Shown: one piece after another, positions 42,402-51,390 of the stretch
Layout: each line of letters opens with the position of its first letter
Position numbering within the stretch: position 1 is the stretch's first letter
Assembly (NCBI RefSeq): GCF_008329585.1
Contig: NZ_NPKP01000017.1
Location: forward strand, 1-64,000
DNA: 64,000 nt
Reading direction: 5' to 3'
Source of the DNA: Mycolicibacterium sp. P9-22
Lineage (GTDB): Bacteria > Actinomycetota > Actinomycetes > Mycobacteriales > Mycobacteriaceae
Made by a program: the position numbers and the translations under genes
The notes under the pieces: model-generated
Databases searched by the model: none
Told to the model about the DNA's origin: nothing
What the model saw: only the letters and a program-made list of their open reading frames with translations

Positions 42402-43634
42402 TTACGGCAGCGGCGCGGCACTCCGCCGCGCCAGCGGCAACAGCGCGACCGCGGCGAGCAGGGCGAGGGCGCCGCAGATCGCCAGGAAGCGCCAGTCGCC
42501 GAGCCATGCGGCGAACAGCGGCATCCCAGCGCGGGCAACGGCCATCGGCACCGTGATGACGGCCAGCACGCTGGCGAAGTGTGCAATCCCGAAGCTGTCC
42601 GCCAGGATCGAGGGGCGGGCGATCACGCCGATGCCCTGGCCGACGCCGACGGCGGCGACGCACAGCACGCACAGTGGGATCGACAGACCCGCCAGCGGCA
42701 ACAGCAGCAGCCCGGCAGCCTGAATCGCGAAGGCCGCCGATGTGGCGGGCACGATCGGGATACGCCCGGCAGACATCGTCAACACCAGCCGGGACAGGAT
42801 CTGCATGACCCCGATGGCGACCGGCATGGCGGTGGCGACGGCCACGGAATGACCGACGTCCTGCAGGTAGGCGATCACCAGCAGCAGGAATGCCGATACC
42901 GAGCCGGACTGTCCGACGAAAGCGATCAGAAGCAGCCAGAAGCGGCCCTGGCGCAGTACGTCGCGCAGGGGCATGCCTCCGCGCTGCGCGATCTGGCCTC
43001 GATGGGCGGCACGAGACGGGATGATCCACAGGTGGCCGGGTATCGCAGTCACCGCGAACAGTCCTGCCAGTATGAGCAGGCTTGTTCGCCAACCGAATTC
43101 GGCGTTCATCCAGCCGAGTGCCGGATAGACGAGGTAGGTGGCCAGCCCGGCGATCATCGCCACGGCGAGAATCGCCTGGTCGCGATGGCCGGGGCCGGTC
43201 GCGAACACCAGTACCGCGAATGCGGCCTCGTAGGTGCACATCGTGAGGGAGAAACCGATCAGCACGAAGCTCAGGTACACCATCGGCAGCGAATGCGCCT
43301 GTGACCACGCCACGACCGCGACCGCGCCGATCGCTGCACCGCAGGTCATCACCGCGCGACCGCCGTACCGGTCCAGGACACGCCCTATCGGAAAGGCTGT
43401 CAGCGCGCCCACCAGGGTGGAGACGGTCGATGCCCCCGCGATGGCGGTGCGGGTGGTGCCGAGATCGGCGGCCATCGGGATGAGTATCACCGGGATGATC
43501 TGGATCATCGCGATATAGCCCGCGGAACTACTGATCGAGAAGACCGTGACGAGCAGGCGTCGGTGTCTGCGCGTGACGCTCGTGCCGGTTGCGGGGTCGG
43601 TGCCGTTGCGGAATTCGGCAGTCCGCGAGATCAT
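42402..43634 (-). CDS. MFS transporter
   Basis: The 410-residue protein has 12 hydrophobic segments with IGRVLDRYGGR (motif A) between helices 2 and 3. It is a typical single-component major facilitator. Its ATG (43634) overlaps the stop of the SsuD-like gene by 4 bp, so it is the last gene of a minus-strand operon with that monooxygenase and probably handles the same substrate, its product or a side product. Exporter or importer direction cannot be told. Confidence 0.87.
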   Translation of the reverse strand: MISRTAEFRNGTDPATGTSVTRRHRRLLVTVFSISSSAGYIAMIQIIPVILIPMAADLGTTRTAIAGASTVSTLVGALTAFPIGRVLDRYGGRAVMTCGAAIGAVAVVAWSQAHSLPMVYLSFVLIGFSLTMCTYEAAFAVLVFATGPGHRDQAILAVAMIAGLATYLVYPALGWMNAEFGWRTSLLILAGLFAVTAIPGHLWIIPSRAAHRGQIAQRGGMPLRDVLRQGRFWLLLIAFVGQSGSVSAFLLLVIAYLQDVGHSVAVATAMPVAIGVMQILSRLVLTMSAGRIPIVPATSAAFAIQAAGLLLLPLAGLSIPLCVLCVAAVGVGQGIGVIARPSILADSFGIAHFASVLAVITVPMAVARAGMPLFAAWLGDWRFLAICGALALLAAVALLPLARRSAAPLP

Positions 43635-44719
43635 CCGCGCAGCAGCGGCAACAGCTGATTGCCCTGCCGCTCGATCTCGCGCAGGTAGGGGGTATCGGAG
43701 AGGACGAAGTGCGTGATGCCCAGATCCTGGTATTTGCGAAGAGATTTCGCGACATCATCGGCCGATCCGACCAGCCACGTGGTGCCGGCGCCGCCACCGC
43801 CGAACAGCCCGGGGCTGGTGTACAGATTCTCGTCGAGCACCTCGCCACGTGCGGCGAGGTCGAACAGGCGCTGCTGACCCACTGCGGTTCGCCGGTGCGG
43901 GTTCTCGGGTACGGTTCCGTGCTCGCCGAACCGGTTGTCCTGCTGGGTGGCGGCCATTTCGGCGACCTTGGCTTCGGCCTCAGCCCAGGCCTGTTCGGTG
44001 GTGTCGCGTACGAACGTGGTGATGCGCAGGCCGAACTCCAATGGCGGATGTTTGCGGTCCACAGTTTCGCTGAGTTTTTTCAGGCGTTCGATCCGCTCCT
44101 CTATGCCGGCGAGCGGCTCACCCCAGAACAGCTGCACATCGGCTTCGCCTGCGGCCACCCGCTCCGCGGCCGCAGAGGCGCCCCCGAAGTACAACTTGGG
44201 GTGCGGCCGGTCACCACGAACAGCGATGCGGGGCAGCACTGTTGAGTCGGTCACGGAGAAATGCTCGCCGTGGTAGGTGACGTTTTCCTCGGTCCACAGC
44301 CTGCGGACCAGCTCGAGGAATTCACGGGTCCGGCCGTACCGGTGGGCCTGGTCACCGTCGGAGTCGCCGTAGGCGGCCAGATCATCCTTGCCGGAGACGA
44401 TGTTGACCCGGACTCGTCCCGCGCTGAGGTGATCGAGAGTGGCTGCGGCGGCGGCGAAATTGGCCGGTCGCCAATACCCAGGCCGGATCGCGATGAGCGG
44501 TTCGAACGCACGCGTCCGCGCGGCCAGCGCGGTGGCGACGGTGAAGGTGTCCGGTCTGCCCCATCCGGCGCCCAGTAGCGCTCCTGTCCACCCGTGGTTC
44601 TCCAGTGCCGTGGCGTGGCTCACCAACGTTTCCAGGCTGTTGTGCCCTTCGATGGTGGGATCCCCGCGATGGCCGGGGTCGGCCTGATTCGGTATGTACC
44701 AGAGGAACTCGGTACTCAT
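43631..44719 (-). CDS. SsuD-like FMNH2-dependent alkanesulfonate monooxygenase
   Basis: This 362-residue TIM-barrel bacterial-luciferase-like enzyme starts MSTEFLWYIPNQADPGHRGD and has NIVSGKDDLAAYGDSDGDQA and HRYGRTREFLELVRRLW (the SsuD pattern), then KLYFGGASAAAERVAAGEAD and LGITHFVLSDTPYLREIERQ. SsuD uses reduced FMN and O2 to split C-S bonds of alkanesulfonates into aldehyde and sulfite. A flavin reductase (SsuE) is needed but none is encoded nearby. The start is ATG 44719. It lies 40 bp downstream of the acyl-CoA-dehydrogenase-fold gene and is coupled to the MFS gene. Confidence 0.87.
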   Translation of the reverse strand: MSTEFLWYIPNQADPGHRGDPTIEGHNSLETLVSHATALENHGWTGALLGAGWGRPDTFTVATALAARTRAFEPLIAIRPGYWRPANFAAAAATLDHLSAGRVRVNIVSGKDDLAAYGDSDGDQAHRYGRTREFLELVRRLWTEENVTYHGEHFSVTDSTVLPRIAVRGDRPHPKLYFGGASAAAERVAAGEADVQLFWGEPLAGIEERIERLKKLSETVDRKHPPLEFGLRITTFVRDTTEQAWAEAEAKVAEMAATQQDNRFGEHGTVPENPHRRTAVGQQRLFDLAARGEVLDENLYTSPGLFGGGGAGTTWLVGSADDVAKSLRKYQDLGITHFVLSDTPYLREIERQGNQLLPLLRG

Positions 44720-44759
44720 TGATGATCCTGTTCGATGTGTGGTGGATACCCGTTCGCGT

Positions 44760-45863
44760 TCAACGAGACAGGCCGGCGAGCTGGGCCTCGCGAACGTCGG
44801 TGCTCTGGCCCTGGACGAGCAGGAAGAGCGCCGATCGTGCGTGTAACTGCGCGGTGTCTTCGAGGCTGATGCCCCGCCCTGATCGGGCCACCACAAGTGC
44901 ACGGGTGATGACCGACAGCGCCTCGCCGACCGCGGCTTTGGTGGCCACCCGTTCCGAGATGCGGTGGCGCTCATCCCCGGTGGACTTCGACTCGTCCGCC
45001 AGGCCGTAGGCAGTGTGGCGCAGGTGATCGAATCGTGGTCGCCATACGTGGGCGACTCGTCGCGCGCCAGGATCGGGGGCGTCCTCCAGTTCGTCCAATA
45101 CGGTGGTCGCCAACCCGAAGTATTGTGGACGGGTATCGCCGGCGGTTCCCAGATCTTCGGTGCGCCAGTCGGTTAGCGACTGGGTGAGGATGACCGCCGA
45201 AGCTGGGATGTAGACGTCGTCGAGTGTCACTCGTTCGGTGCGGCTCCCGCCGACTGCCGCCAACTCAAGATGCTGCGCCCGGACCCGGCCGCTGGTCGGG
45301 ACGAACGCGGTGATCACCGATTGCGTGGTTGCGTCGACCGCAGCCACCACCAGCACGGTGTTCAGCCCCCAACCGCTGACCCAGGAGATCGTGCCGGACA
45401 ACGTCCAGCCACCGTCGGCCGGCGTCGCCGAGATGTACGAGTGCGGAAAACGGCGGACGTCGCTGATACCGGCACCCAGCAGTAATCGGCCCGCCAGTAC
45501 GTCGCGAGCCAGGTCCGACAGCTCGGCACCCTTCTGGTGCGCAAGAGCCAAGCGGCCGACCGTGGGTGCGTGCTGCGCCCATACCAACCAGGTGTTGAAG
45601 CAAGCACCTGCCATGATCTCGTGGATCCGGCGGTCGTCCTGCCGCCCGATGCCCGCGCCCCCGAACTCTGCCGGGGCGGCATGGTTGAGCAGGCCGAGGG
45701 TGGCCAGCTCGGACACATATCCAGGCGATACCCCCTCCCGGTCGATCCGAAGGGCAGCCGGGCGAAGCGCACCGTCGGCGTGTGCCTTGACCTTGGCGAT
45801 GAACTGTTCGGCGGCAGCCGAGGACGCTCCCGGCGTCGTAGCAGGTGCCTCGATGGCAGTCAC
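44760..45863 (-). CDS. Acyl-CoA dehydrogenase-fold flavoprotein
   Basis: The 367-residue protein has the acyl-CoA dehydrogenase fold: N-terminal helical domain (YVSELATLGLLNHAAPAEFG), middle beta domain with SGTISWVSGWGLN (flavin-binding region) and a helical C-terminus with EALSVITRALVVARSGRGIS. It lacks the HWRNART motif of the two DszC-like proteins in the cluster, so its chemistry may differ. By context it could be a flavin monooxygenase or dehydrogenase acting with the SsuD-like enzyme. The GTG at 45863 is used; a -10-like TATAGAT lies upstream at 45877-45883. It is divergent from the ABC operon. Confidence 0.8.
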   Translation of the reverse strand: MTAIEAPATTPGASSAAAEQFIAKVKAHADGALRPAALRIDREGVSPGYVSELATLGLLNHAAPAEFGGAGIGRQDDRRIHEIMAGACFNTWLVWAQHAPTVGRLALAHQKGAELSDLARDVLAGRLLLGAGISDVRRFPHSYISATPADGGWTLSGTISWVSGWGLNTVLVVAAVDATTQSVITAFVPTSGRVRAQHLELAAVGGSRTERVTLDDVYIPASAVILTQSLTDWRTEDLGTAGDTRPQYFGLATTVLDELEDAPDPGARRVAHVWRPRFDHLRHTAYGLADESKSTGDERHRISERVATKAAVGEALSVITRALVVARSGRGISLEDTAQLHARSALFLLVQGQSTDVREAQLAGLSR

Positions 45864-46133
45864 TCCCAGATGTCCTATCTATAGCGCGATGCCGGTGACG
45901 CCGACCGCAACTGTGGCGCAGCACGTGCCGGCGGCATGCGTGTCCCGACCCGGTCAACGTTACTGCCGACGAATGCCGTTGGCCTGCTTGTGATCAGCGT
46001 GAACCGAACCGCTGACTCAACGGGTGCCGGGTGATTGACTACCGAACTAACCGTGCAGCAGGTATGGATTCGCGGCGTAAGCAGCCGCACCCCCCGGCAC
46101 GTTCTATCGCCGTGTCAGAAAGGACGAACGTCA
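45864..46133. promoter_or_regulatory. Divergent control region of the monooxygenase/ABC cluster
   Basis: This 270-bp gap separates the minus operon (45863 down) from the plus ABC/monooxygenase operon. On the minus strand TATAGAT (45877-45883) is a -10-like element, and AGGA precedes the GTG. On the plus strand the ABC gene start is preceded by AAAGGA (46119-46124). I find no clear regulator-binding palindrome. The open frame 46035-46133 is probably untranslated leader. Confidence 0.5.
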
Positions 46134-47768
46134 TTGTTCGCCAGTAGTTTCCGCAGAGTACTGCTGTCCTCGGCCGCTGCGGCGATGGCCGTCGCCACCG
46201 TCGCAGCGTGCAGTGGTGGGTCTTCGACAAGCCAACCGGTCGGCGACCCCGTCGACGGCGGAACGCTGACGTTCTTCGACCCGGTCGAATACAACGCCTG
46301 GAAACCGACCAACTCGATCTGGTCGAACAGTCAGGTCTCCAACAATCTGGCCGAACGACTGATCTGGCAGGACCCGGAGTCTGGCGAGTACAAGCCGTGG
46401 CTGGCCGAATCCTTCGAGATCAGCGACGACCATCTGTCCTACACCTTCAAGCTCAGACAGGACGTGACTTTCAGCGACGGCACCCCGCTGGATGCCGAGG
46501 TGGTCAAGCTCAACTTCGACCAGCACGGAACCGGCGACGAGGCGCTGGGGATCACCCAGGACCCGTTCTGGACCGACTACGCGGGCACTGACGTCATCGA
46601 CGACAGCACCGTGGTGGTCAAACTCGGCAAGCCGAACGCCGGCTTCATCCAGATTCTGTCCAACTACCGGGCCAGTTCGATCCTGGCCGAGTCCACCCTC
46701 TTGAGAGACCTCAACGGCCAGAGCGACCTGCGCAATTGGGTGGGGACCGGGCCGTTCGTCGTGGAATCCGTCGACGGAACGACAGCGGTGACCCTCAAGC
46801 GCCGCGACGACTACAACTGGGCGCCGGCGGGGTCCGCGCACACCGGAAAGGCCTATCTGGAACGCATCGTCTTCAAGACGGTGCCGGAGGCGGGCACCCG
46901 GGTGGGTGCGCTGCAGTCCGGCGAGGCGCAGATCGTGCGCAATGTCGCTCCCTATGATGAGGAAACCGTGACCGCCGGCGGCGGGACGCTGCTGCCGATC
47001 TCGGTGCAGGGCGAGACCAATGATCTGACCGTGCGGTTGGACAGCCCGGATTCACCGTTGCACGACAAGCGGGTTCGGCTGGCGCTGCAGGCGGCAACGG
47101 ATCGTCAGGCGATCAACGAGGCGGTGCTCTCGCCGAACTATCCGATTCCCACCAGTGCGTTGGTGAAGGGCACGCCGCTGCGTGGCGACTCCAGCAGTTT
47201 CCTGCGGCACGACGTGGACAAGGCGAAGTCGTTGCTCGACGAGGCGGGGTGGAAACCGGGGCCTGATGGGATTCGCGTCAAGGACGGCAAGCGGTTGAGC
47301 ATCCATCAACGCGTTGCGCCGTACTACCAGGTGTCCCAATCCGTGCTCGAAGTACTGCAGTCGCAGTGGCGCGAAGCCGGTGTCGAGATCAAGCTCACCA
47401 ACCCTTCGCTCACGGAGTACGAGGCCCAGGAGCAGTCCGCCGCGGATTGGTACTTCACCCAGGGGCAGACCTCCACGGCGGAACCCAGTGTGCTGCGGAC
47501 CTCTTACGGCAGTGACCGTCAGGATGTGACCAAGCAACTTCCGCCGGATGCCAAGCTCGATGAACTGCTCGCGGTGCAGTCGGGTGAGTTCGACGAGGAG
47601 AAGCGCAAGGCCGCCATCCAGGCTATCGAGGATCACATCTTCAGTGAGGGGTACTCGATTCCGCTGTATGACGAGACGCAGGTGTTCGGGCTCGGCCCGA
47701 GTGTTCAGGGTTTCGCCACCGAGTCCACCGGGCGGTCGTGGTTCTACGACACCTGGATCAACGAGTAG
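46134..47768 (+). CDS. ABC transporter substrate-binding lipoprotein, SBP_bac_5 type
   Basis: The 544-residue precursor has a lipoprotein signal (FRRVLLSSAAAAMAVATVAA then C at the lipobox VAAC) and an oligopeptide/nickel-binding protein fold. Signatures include DPVDGGTLTFFDPVEYNAWK, LAESFEISDDHLSYTFKLRQ, DVTFSDGTPLDAEVVKLNFD and HDKRVRLALQAATDRQAINE. It delivers substrate to the two permeases encoded next. The position with monooxygenases suggests an organosulfur compound rather than a peptide, by inference. The start is taken as TTG 46134 with AAAGGA 9 bp upstream, as the longer frame from 46035 adds no signal. It leads a long operon. Confidence 0.92.
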   Translation: MFASSFRRVLLSSAAAAMAVATVAACSGGSSTSQPVGDPVDGGTLTFFDPVEYNAWKPTNSIWSNSQVSNNLAERLIWQDPESGEYKPWLAESFEISDDHLSYTFKLRQDVTFSDGTPLDAEVVKLNFDQHGTGDEALGITQDPFWTDYAGTDVIDDSTVVVKLGKPNAGFIQILSNYRASSILAESTLLRDLNGQSDLRNWVGTGPFVVESVDGTTAVTLKRRDDYNWAPAGSAHTGKAYLERIVFKTVPEAGTRVGALQSGEAQIVRNVAPYDEETVTAGGGTLLPISVQGETNDLTVRLDSPDSPLHDKRVRLALQAATDRQAINEAVLSPNYPIPTSALVKGTPLRGDSSSFLRHDVDKAKSLLDEAGWKPGPDGIRVKDGKRLSIHQRVAPYYQVSQSVLEVLQSQWREAGVEIKLTNPSLTEYEAQEQSAADWYFTQGQTSTAEPSVLRTSYGSDRQDVTKQLPPDAKLDELLAVQSGEFDEEKRKAAIQAIEDHIFSEGYSIPLYDETQVFGLGPSVQGFATESTGRSWFYDTWINE

Positions 47769-47780
47769 GTCGGCCCGGGC

Positions 47781-48842
47781 ATGCGTACATATCTGCTGAA
47801 GCGGTTCGGCCAGTCGCTGCTCGTACTGTGGGCCGCGTACACGGTGTCGTTCCTGCTGTTGAGTGCGTTGCCGGGCGATGCGGTGAACAACCGTATCCAG
47901 AACCCGGAAGCACAGTTGACGCCCGCACAGGCCCAGGTGCTGATCGAGTATTACGGCCTGGATCGGCCGCTGTGGGAGCAGTATGTGACATCGCTGAGTG
48001 CCGCCGTGCGCGGCGACCTGGGGTATTCGCTGACCGACGGCCGTACCGTCACCGAACTGGTGGGCGGTGCGTTACCGAGCACTCTGGCCTTGACCGCGGC
48101 GGCTCTGCTGCTCGGCCTGGTGTTCTCCGCGGTCATCGGGATTGTGGCGAACTACGCGCCGTGGACGTGGCTGCGTGAGTCGGTGGGTTCGACGCCCGCG
48201 CTGTTCGGTGCGATCCCCACCTTTGTCGTGGGTATCCTTCTGCTGCAGTTTTTCTCGTTCGGATTCCACGTGATACCGGCTTCCGACGATGGGTCATTCG
48301 TGGCACTGCTGGGGCCGGCGATTGCACTCGGCATGCTGATCGCCGCGCCGCTGGCCCAGGTCTTCACCACCTCGATCCGTGCCACGCGAGGACAGCCTTT
48401 CGCCCATGTGCTGTCGGCCCGCGGTGCCGACGAGGTGTACAAGTTCCGCCGCGGGATCCTGCGGAATTCATCGATGCCGGTGCTGACACTGCTCGGGCTG
48501 GCGTGTGGCGAACTGATCGCCGGCGCGGTGGTGACCGAGGCGGTGTTCGCGCGCCCTGGACTCGGTCAGCTGACCGTCGGCGCGGTGAGCACGCAGGATC
48601 TGCCGGTTCTCCAGGGCGTGGTGCTGGTGGCGGCACTGGCGTACGTGAGTGTGAACTTCGTGGTCGACCTCGCGTATCCGTTCATCGATCCGCGGGTCCT
48701 GGTAGACGGCAGGACGCAACGGGCCACCGGTCGTCGCGTGCGTCGGCGCGTGGTCACCGGTCATCTCGTGGACCGGGAGAATCCGGCGAGGCCGAACCTG
48801 CGGGTGCCGCGGCGTCTGCCGGCCGAGGTGTCGATGCCGTGA
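47781..48842 (+). CDS. ABC transporter permease, DppB-like
   Basis: The 353-residue protein has a first helix at about 10-30 (LVLWAAYTVSFLLLSALPGD) and a cluster of five helices in the C-terminal two thirds, with the EAA-like loop (EVYKFRRGILRNSSMPVLTL) contacting the ATPase. It is the DppB/OppB type permease. The C-terminus carries about 50 extra basic residues. The gene starts 12 bp after the binding protein stop and overlaps the next permease by 4 bp (GTGA). It transports the cluster's substrate across the membrane. Confidence 0.9.
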   Translation: MRTYLLKRFGQSLLVLWAAYTVSFLLLSALPGDAVNNRIQNPEAQLTPAQAQVLIEYYGLDRPLWEQYVTSLSAAVRGDLGYSLTDGRTVTELVGGALPSTLALTAAALLLGLVFSAVIGIVANYAPWTWLRESVGSTPALFGAIPTFVVGILLLQFFSFGFHVIPASDDGSFVALLGPAIALGMLIAAPLAQVFTTSIRATRGQPFAHVLSARGADEVYKFRRGILRNSSMPVLTLLGLACGELIAGAVVTEAVFARPGLGQLTVGAVSTQDLPVLQGVVLVAALAYVSVNFVVDLAYPFIDPRVLVDGRTQRATGRRVRRRVVTGHLVDRENPARPNLRVPRRLPAEVSMP

Positions 48843-49762
48843 GCCTCATCGTCGATGTCCATTCGGCCGCCGGGCAGGAACCCGCTGAGCCGACCGCAGG
48901 CACCGCAGACCGGACAACGCCACCGTCGGCCCGGAAAGTGTTGCGGTGGCTGGGGTCTCACCGCGCTCTGACCCTTTCGATCGTGGTCTTTACCACCGCG
49001 CTGCTGTGGGCGTTGGTGCCCGGTTGGTTCACGCACTACAGCCCGATTGCGATCGACAACAGCCAGAAGCTGCTGCCACCATCTGCCGAGCACTGGTTCG
49101 GTACCGATCTGCTGGGACGAGACCTCTACGCCCGCATTGTGTATGGCGCACGAGCGTCACTGCTCGGAGCGAGCATGGCGGTCGCGGTGGCCGTGATCGT
49201 CGGGTCACTGCTGGGGGCGGTCGCGGGCTGGTTCGGCGGTCTCGGCGACACGGTGGCGATGCGCTTCGTCGACATTCTGCTCGCCATCCCGGGATTTCTG
49301 CTGGCGATCGCGATCGTCGTGCTCTACACAGCCAGGACGGGGAGCGCCGGCCTGGTGCCTGCGGCGATCGCGGTGGGACTCACCTCCTCGGCGACATTCG
49401 CCCGGCTGATCCGCTCAGAAGTGCTGCGCGTGCGCGCCAGCAACTATGTGGAGGCCGCGATCACCAGCGGAGCAACCACATTCACCATCCTGCGGCGCCA
49501 CGTCATCCCGAACTCGCTGGCACCCACGATCTCGCTGATCGCCGTGCAGTTGGGTGTCGCGATCATCTGGATCGCGTCGCTGAGCTTCCTCGGGCTCGGC
49601 GCCCAACCACCCGAACCCGAGTGGGGTCTGCTGGTTGCCGACGGACGCAAGTACATCGCCACGCGCGGCTGGCTCACGCTGTTCCCCGCACTGACGATCA
49701 TCGCGGTCGTCCTGGCCACCAACAACATTTCCCGCCATCTGTCCAGAAGGGGCGAACGATGA
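48839..49762 (+). CDS. ABC transporter permease, DppC-like
   Basis: The 307-residue protein has an N-terminal cytoplasmic region, a helix at about 45-65, the DppC-type HWFGTDLLGRDLYARIVYGA and RASLLGASMAVAVAVIVGS segments, and an EAA loop with ATTFTILRRHVIPNSLAP. It pairs with the DppB-like permease. The GTG start at 48839 overlaps the previous stop, and its own stop overlaps the ATPase start. The upstream frame to 48503 is only shadow. Confidence 0.9.
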   Translation: MSLIVDVHSAAGQEPAEPTAGTADRTTPPSARKVLRWLGSHRALTLSIVVFTTALLWALVPGWFTHYSPIAIDNSQKLLPPSAEHWFGTDLLGRDLYARIVYGARASLLGASMAVAVAVIVGSLLGAVAGWFGGLGDTVAMRFVDILLAIPGFLLAIAIVVLYTARTGSAGLVPAAIAVGLTSSATFARLIRSEVLRVRASNYVEAAITSGATTFTILRRHVIPNSLAPTISLIAVQLGVAIIWIASLSFLGLGAQPPEPEWGLLVADGRKYIATRGWLTLFPALTIIAVVLATNNISRHLSRRGER

Positions 49763-51390
49763 CCCAGGCGCCCGTGCTGTCCGTGCAAGATCTGACGGTG
49801 GGCTACCGGCTCGGTGAGCGCGTCGAGCCCGTGGTGCACGAGGTCAGTTTCGACCTCGGCCCGGGTCAGGTGCTCGCACTGGTCGGTGAATCCGGTTCCG
49901 GCAAGACCACGACCGGCCATGCGATCCTGGGTCTGCTGCCGTCCAACGGTGAGGTGCTCGCCGGCAGCATCACCTTTCGCGGACAAGAACTCACCGCTCT
50001 CGGCCCCAAGGCGTGGCGCGAGATACGAGGTGGCTCAGTAGGTCTCATACCACAGGATCCGACCATTTCTCTGGACCCGGTGCGCAGGGTGGGCCGCCAA
50101 GTCGAAGATGTCCTGCGCCTGCACACCGATCTCGACGACGACGCCCGCCGTGACCGCGTGTACGAGCTCTTCGCACTCGTCGGATTCACCGAAGTCGAGC
50201 GCCGTTACCGGCAGTACCCGCACGAGCTGTCCGGCGGTATGCGCCAGCGGGTGCTCGTCGCCGCGGCGGTTGCCGGGAATCCCGGCCTGATCATCGCCGA
50301 CGAGCCCACCTCCGGGCTGGACGCCACGGTGCAAAAGCAGGTGCTCGATCTCATCGACAATCTGCGTGCGGGCTCGTCCACCAGCATCGTCCTGGTCACC
50401 CATGACCTCGGCGTCGCCGCCGACCGAGCCGACCTCATCGCCGTGATGCGGCACGGCCGCATCGTCGAACTCGGCCCCACCGCCGAGGTCATCGCCGATC
50501 CGCAGCACGGCTATACGCGGCAGTTGCTGGCCAGTGTGCCGCGCCGATCGGCGGCCCGGCTGGCCGACCTGCGCCAGTTACCTCCCGAGAGCTCTGATTT
50601 CGCCGTCGCGGTGACGGCTCTGAGCAAGCATTACGGCGAGATACCCGCGGTCGACGACATCTCCTTCCAAGTCCGACGCGGCCAGACCTTCGCCATCGTC
50701 GGCGAGTCCGGCAGCGGAAAAACCACCACCGCCCGCGTGCTGGCGGGCCTGGCCCCGGCAACATCGGGGCGCGTCGATGTTCTGGGTACCGACGTCACGC
50801 AGCTCAGCCGCCGGGCCTATCGGCCCCTGCGCAGGCAGATCCAGGTCGTCCACCAGAATCCCTACTCGTCATTTGATCCTCGGTTCGACGTCTTCGATGT
50901 GGTCGCAGAACCATTGCAGTCATTTCAGCGCGCGTCGGTCCGTCCGGAGGCGAGGCGACGCCGGCGACAGGACAATGCCGAGCGCGTCGCGGCGGCACTG
51001 CAAGCTGCGGCGTTGCCCGCGGACTTCGCCCGGCGGCATCCACACGAACTCTCCGGCGGCCAACGCCAACGGGTGGCCCTGGCGCGCGCGCTCGTCGTCG
51101 AGCCCGAGATCCTGATTCTCGACGAGCCGACGTCGGCCCTGGATGTATCCGTGGCCGCGCAAATCCTGGAATTGCTGCAGCGGCTACAAACCGAACGCGG
51201 GCTCACCTACGTCTTCATCTCCCATGATCTCGCGGTGGTGTCGGCCATTTCCGACCACGTCGCGGTCATGCGGCAGGGCCGCATCGTCGAACAAGGACCA
51301 ACCGGTCAGGTGTTCGCCGACCCGCACGACCCCTACACCGTCGCCCTGCTTGATGCGATCGCCGGTCACAACCTCGCGGTCGCATCATGA
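49759..51390 (+). CDS. Dual ATPase of peptide-type ABC importer
   Basis: The 543-residue protein fuses two ABC ATPase domains (DppD-DppF type). Each has Walker A GESGSGKTTT (about residues 44 and 322), signature LSGGMRQR or LSGGQRQR, and Walker B (GLIIADEPTSGLD, ILILDEPTSALD) with H-loop THDLG and SHDLAV. It powers the permease pair. The natural fusion is common in actinobacteria and rhizobia. It overlaps the permease stop by 4 bp, and its own stop overlaps the following DszC-like gene. Confidence 0.94.
   Translation: MTQAPVLSVQDLTVGYRLGERVEPVVHEVSFDLGPGQVLALVGESGSGKTTTGHAILGLLPSNGEVLAGSITFRGQELTALGPKAWREIRGGSVGLIPQDPTISLDPVRRVGRQVEDVLRLHTDLDDDARRDRVYELFALVGFTEVERRYRQYPHELSGGMRQRVLVAAAVAGNPGLIIADEPTSGLDATVQKQVLDLIDNLRAGSSTSIVLVTHDLGVAADRADLIAVMRHGRIVELGPTAEVIADPQHGYTRQLLASVPRRSAARLADLRQLPPESSDFAVAVTALSKHYGEIPAVDDISFQVRRGQTFAIVGESGSGKTTTARVLAGLAPATSGRVDVLGTDVTQLSRRAYRPLRRQIQVVHQNPYSSFDPRFDVFDVVAEPLQSFQRASVRPEARRRRRQDNAERVAAALQAAALPADFARRHPHELSGGQRQRVALARALVVEPEILILDEPTSALDVSVAAQILELLQRLQTERGLTYVFISHDLAVVSAISDHVAVMRQGRIVEQGPTGQVFADPHDPYTVALLDAIAGHNLAVAS

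Noticed and set aside
46035-46133. N-terminal extension of the ABC binding protein
   Set aside because: A lipoprotein signal starts only after the TTG at 46134, which has a well-placed AAAGGA; the extension would bury the signal.
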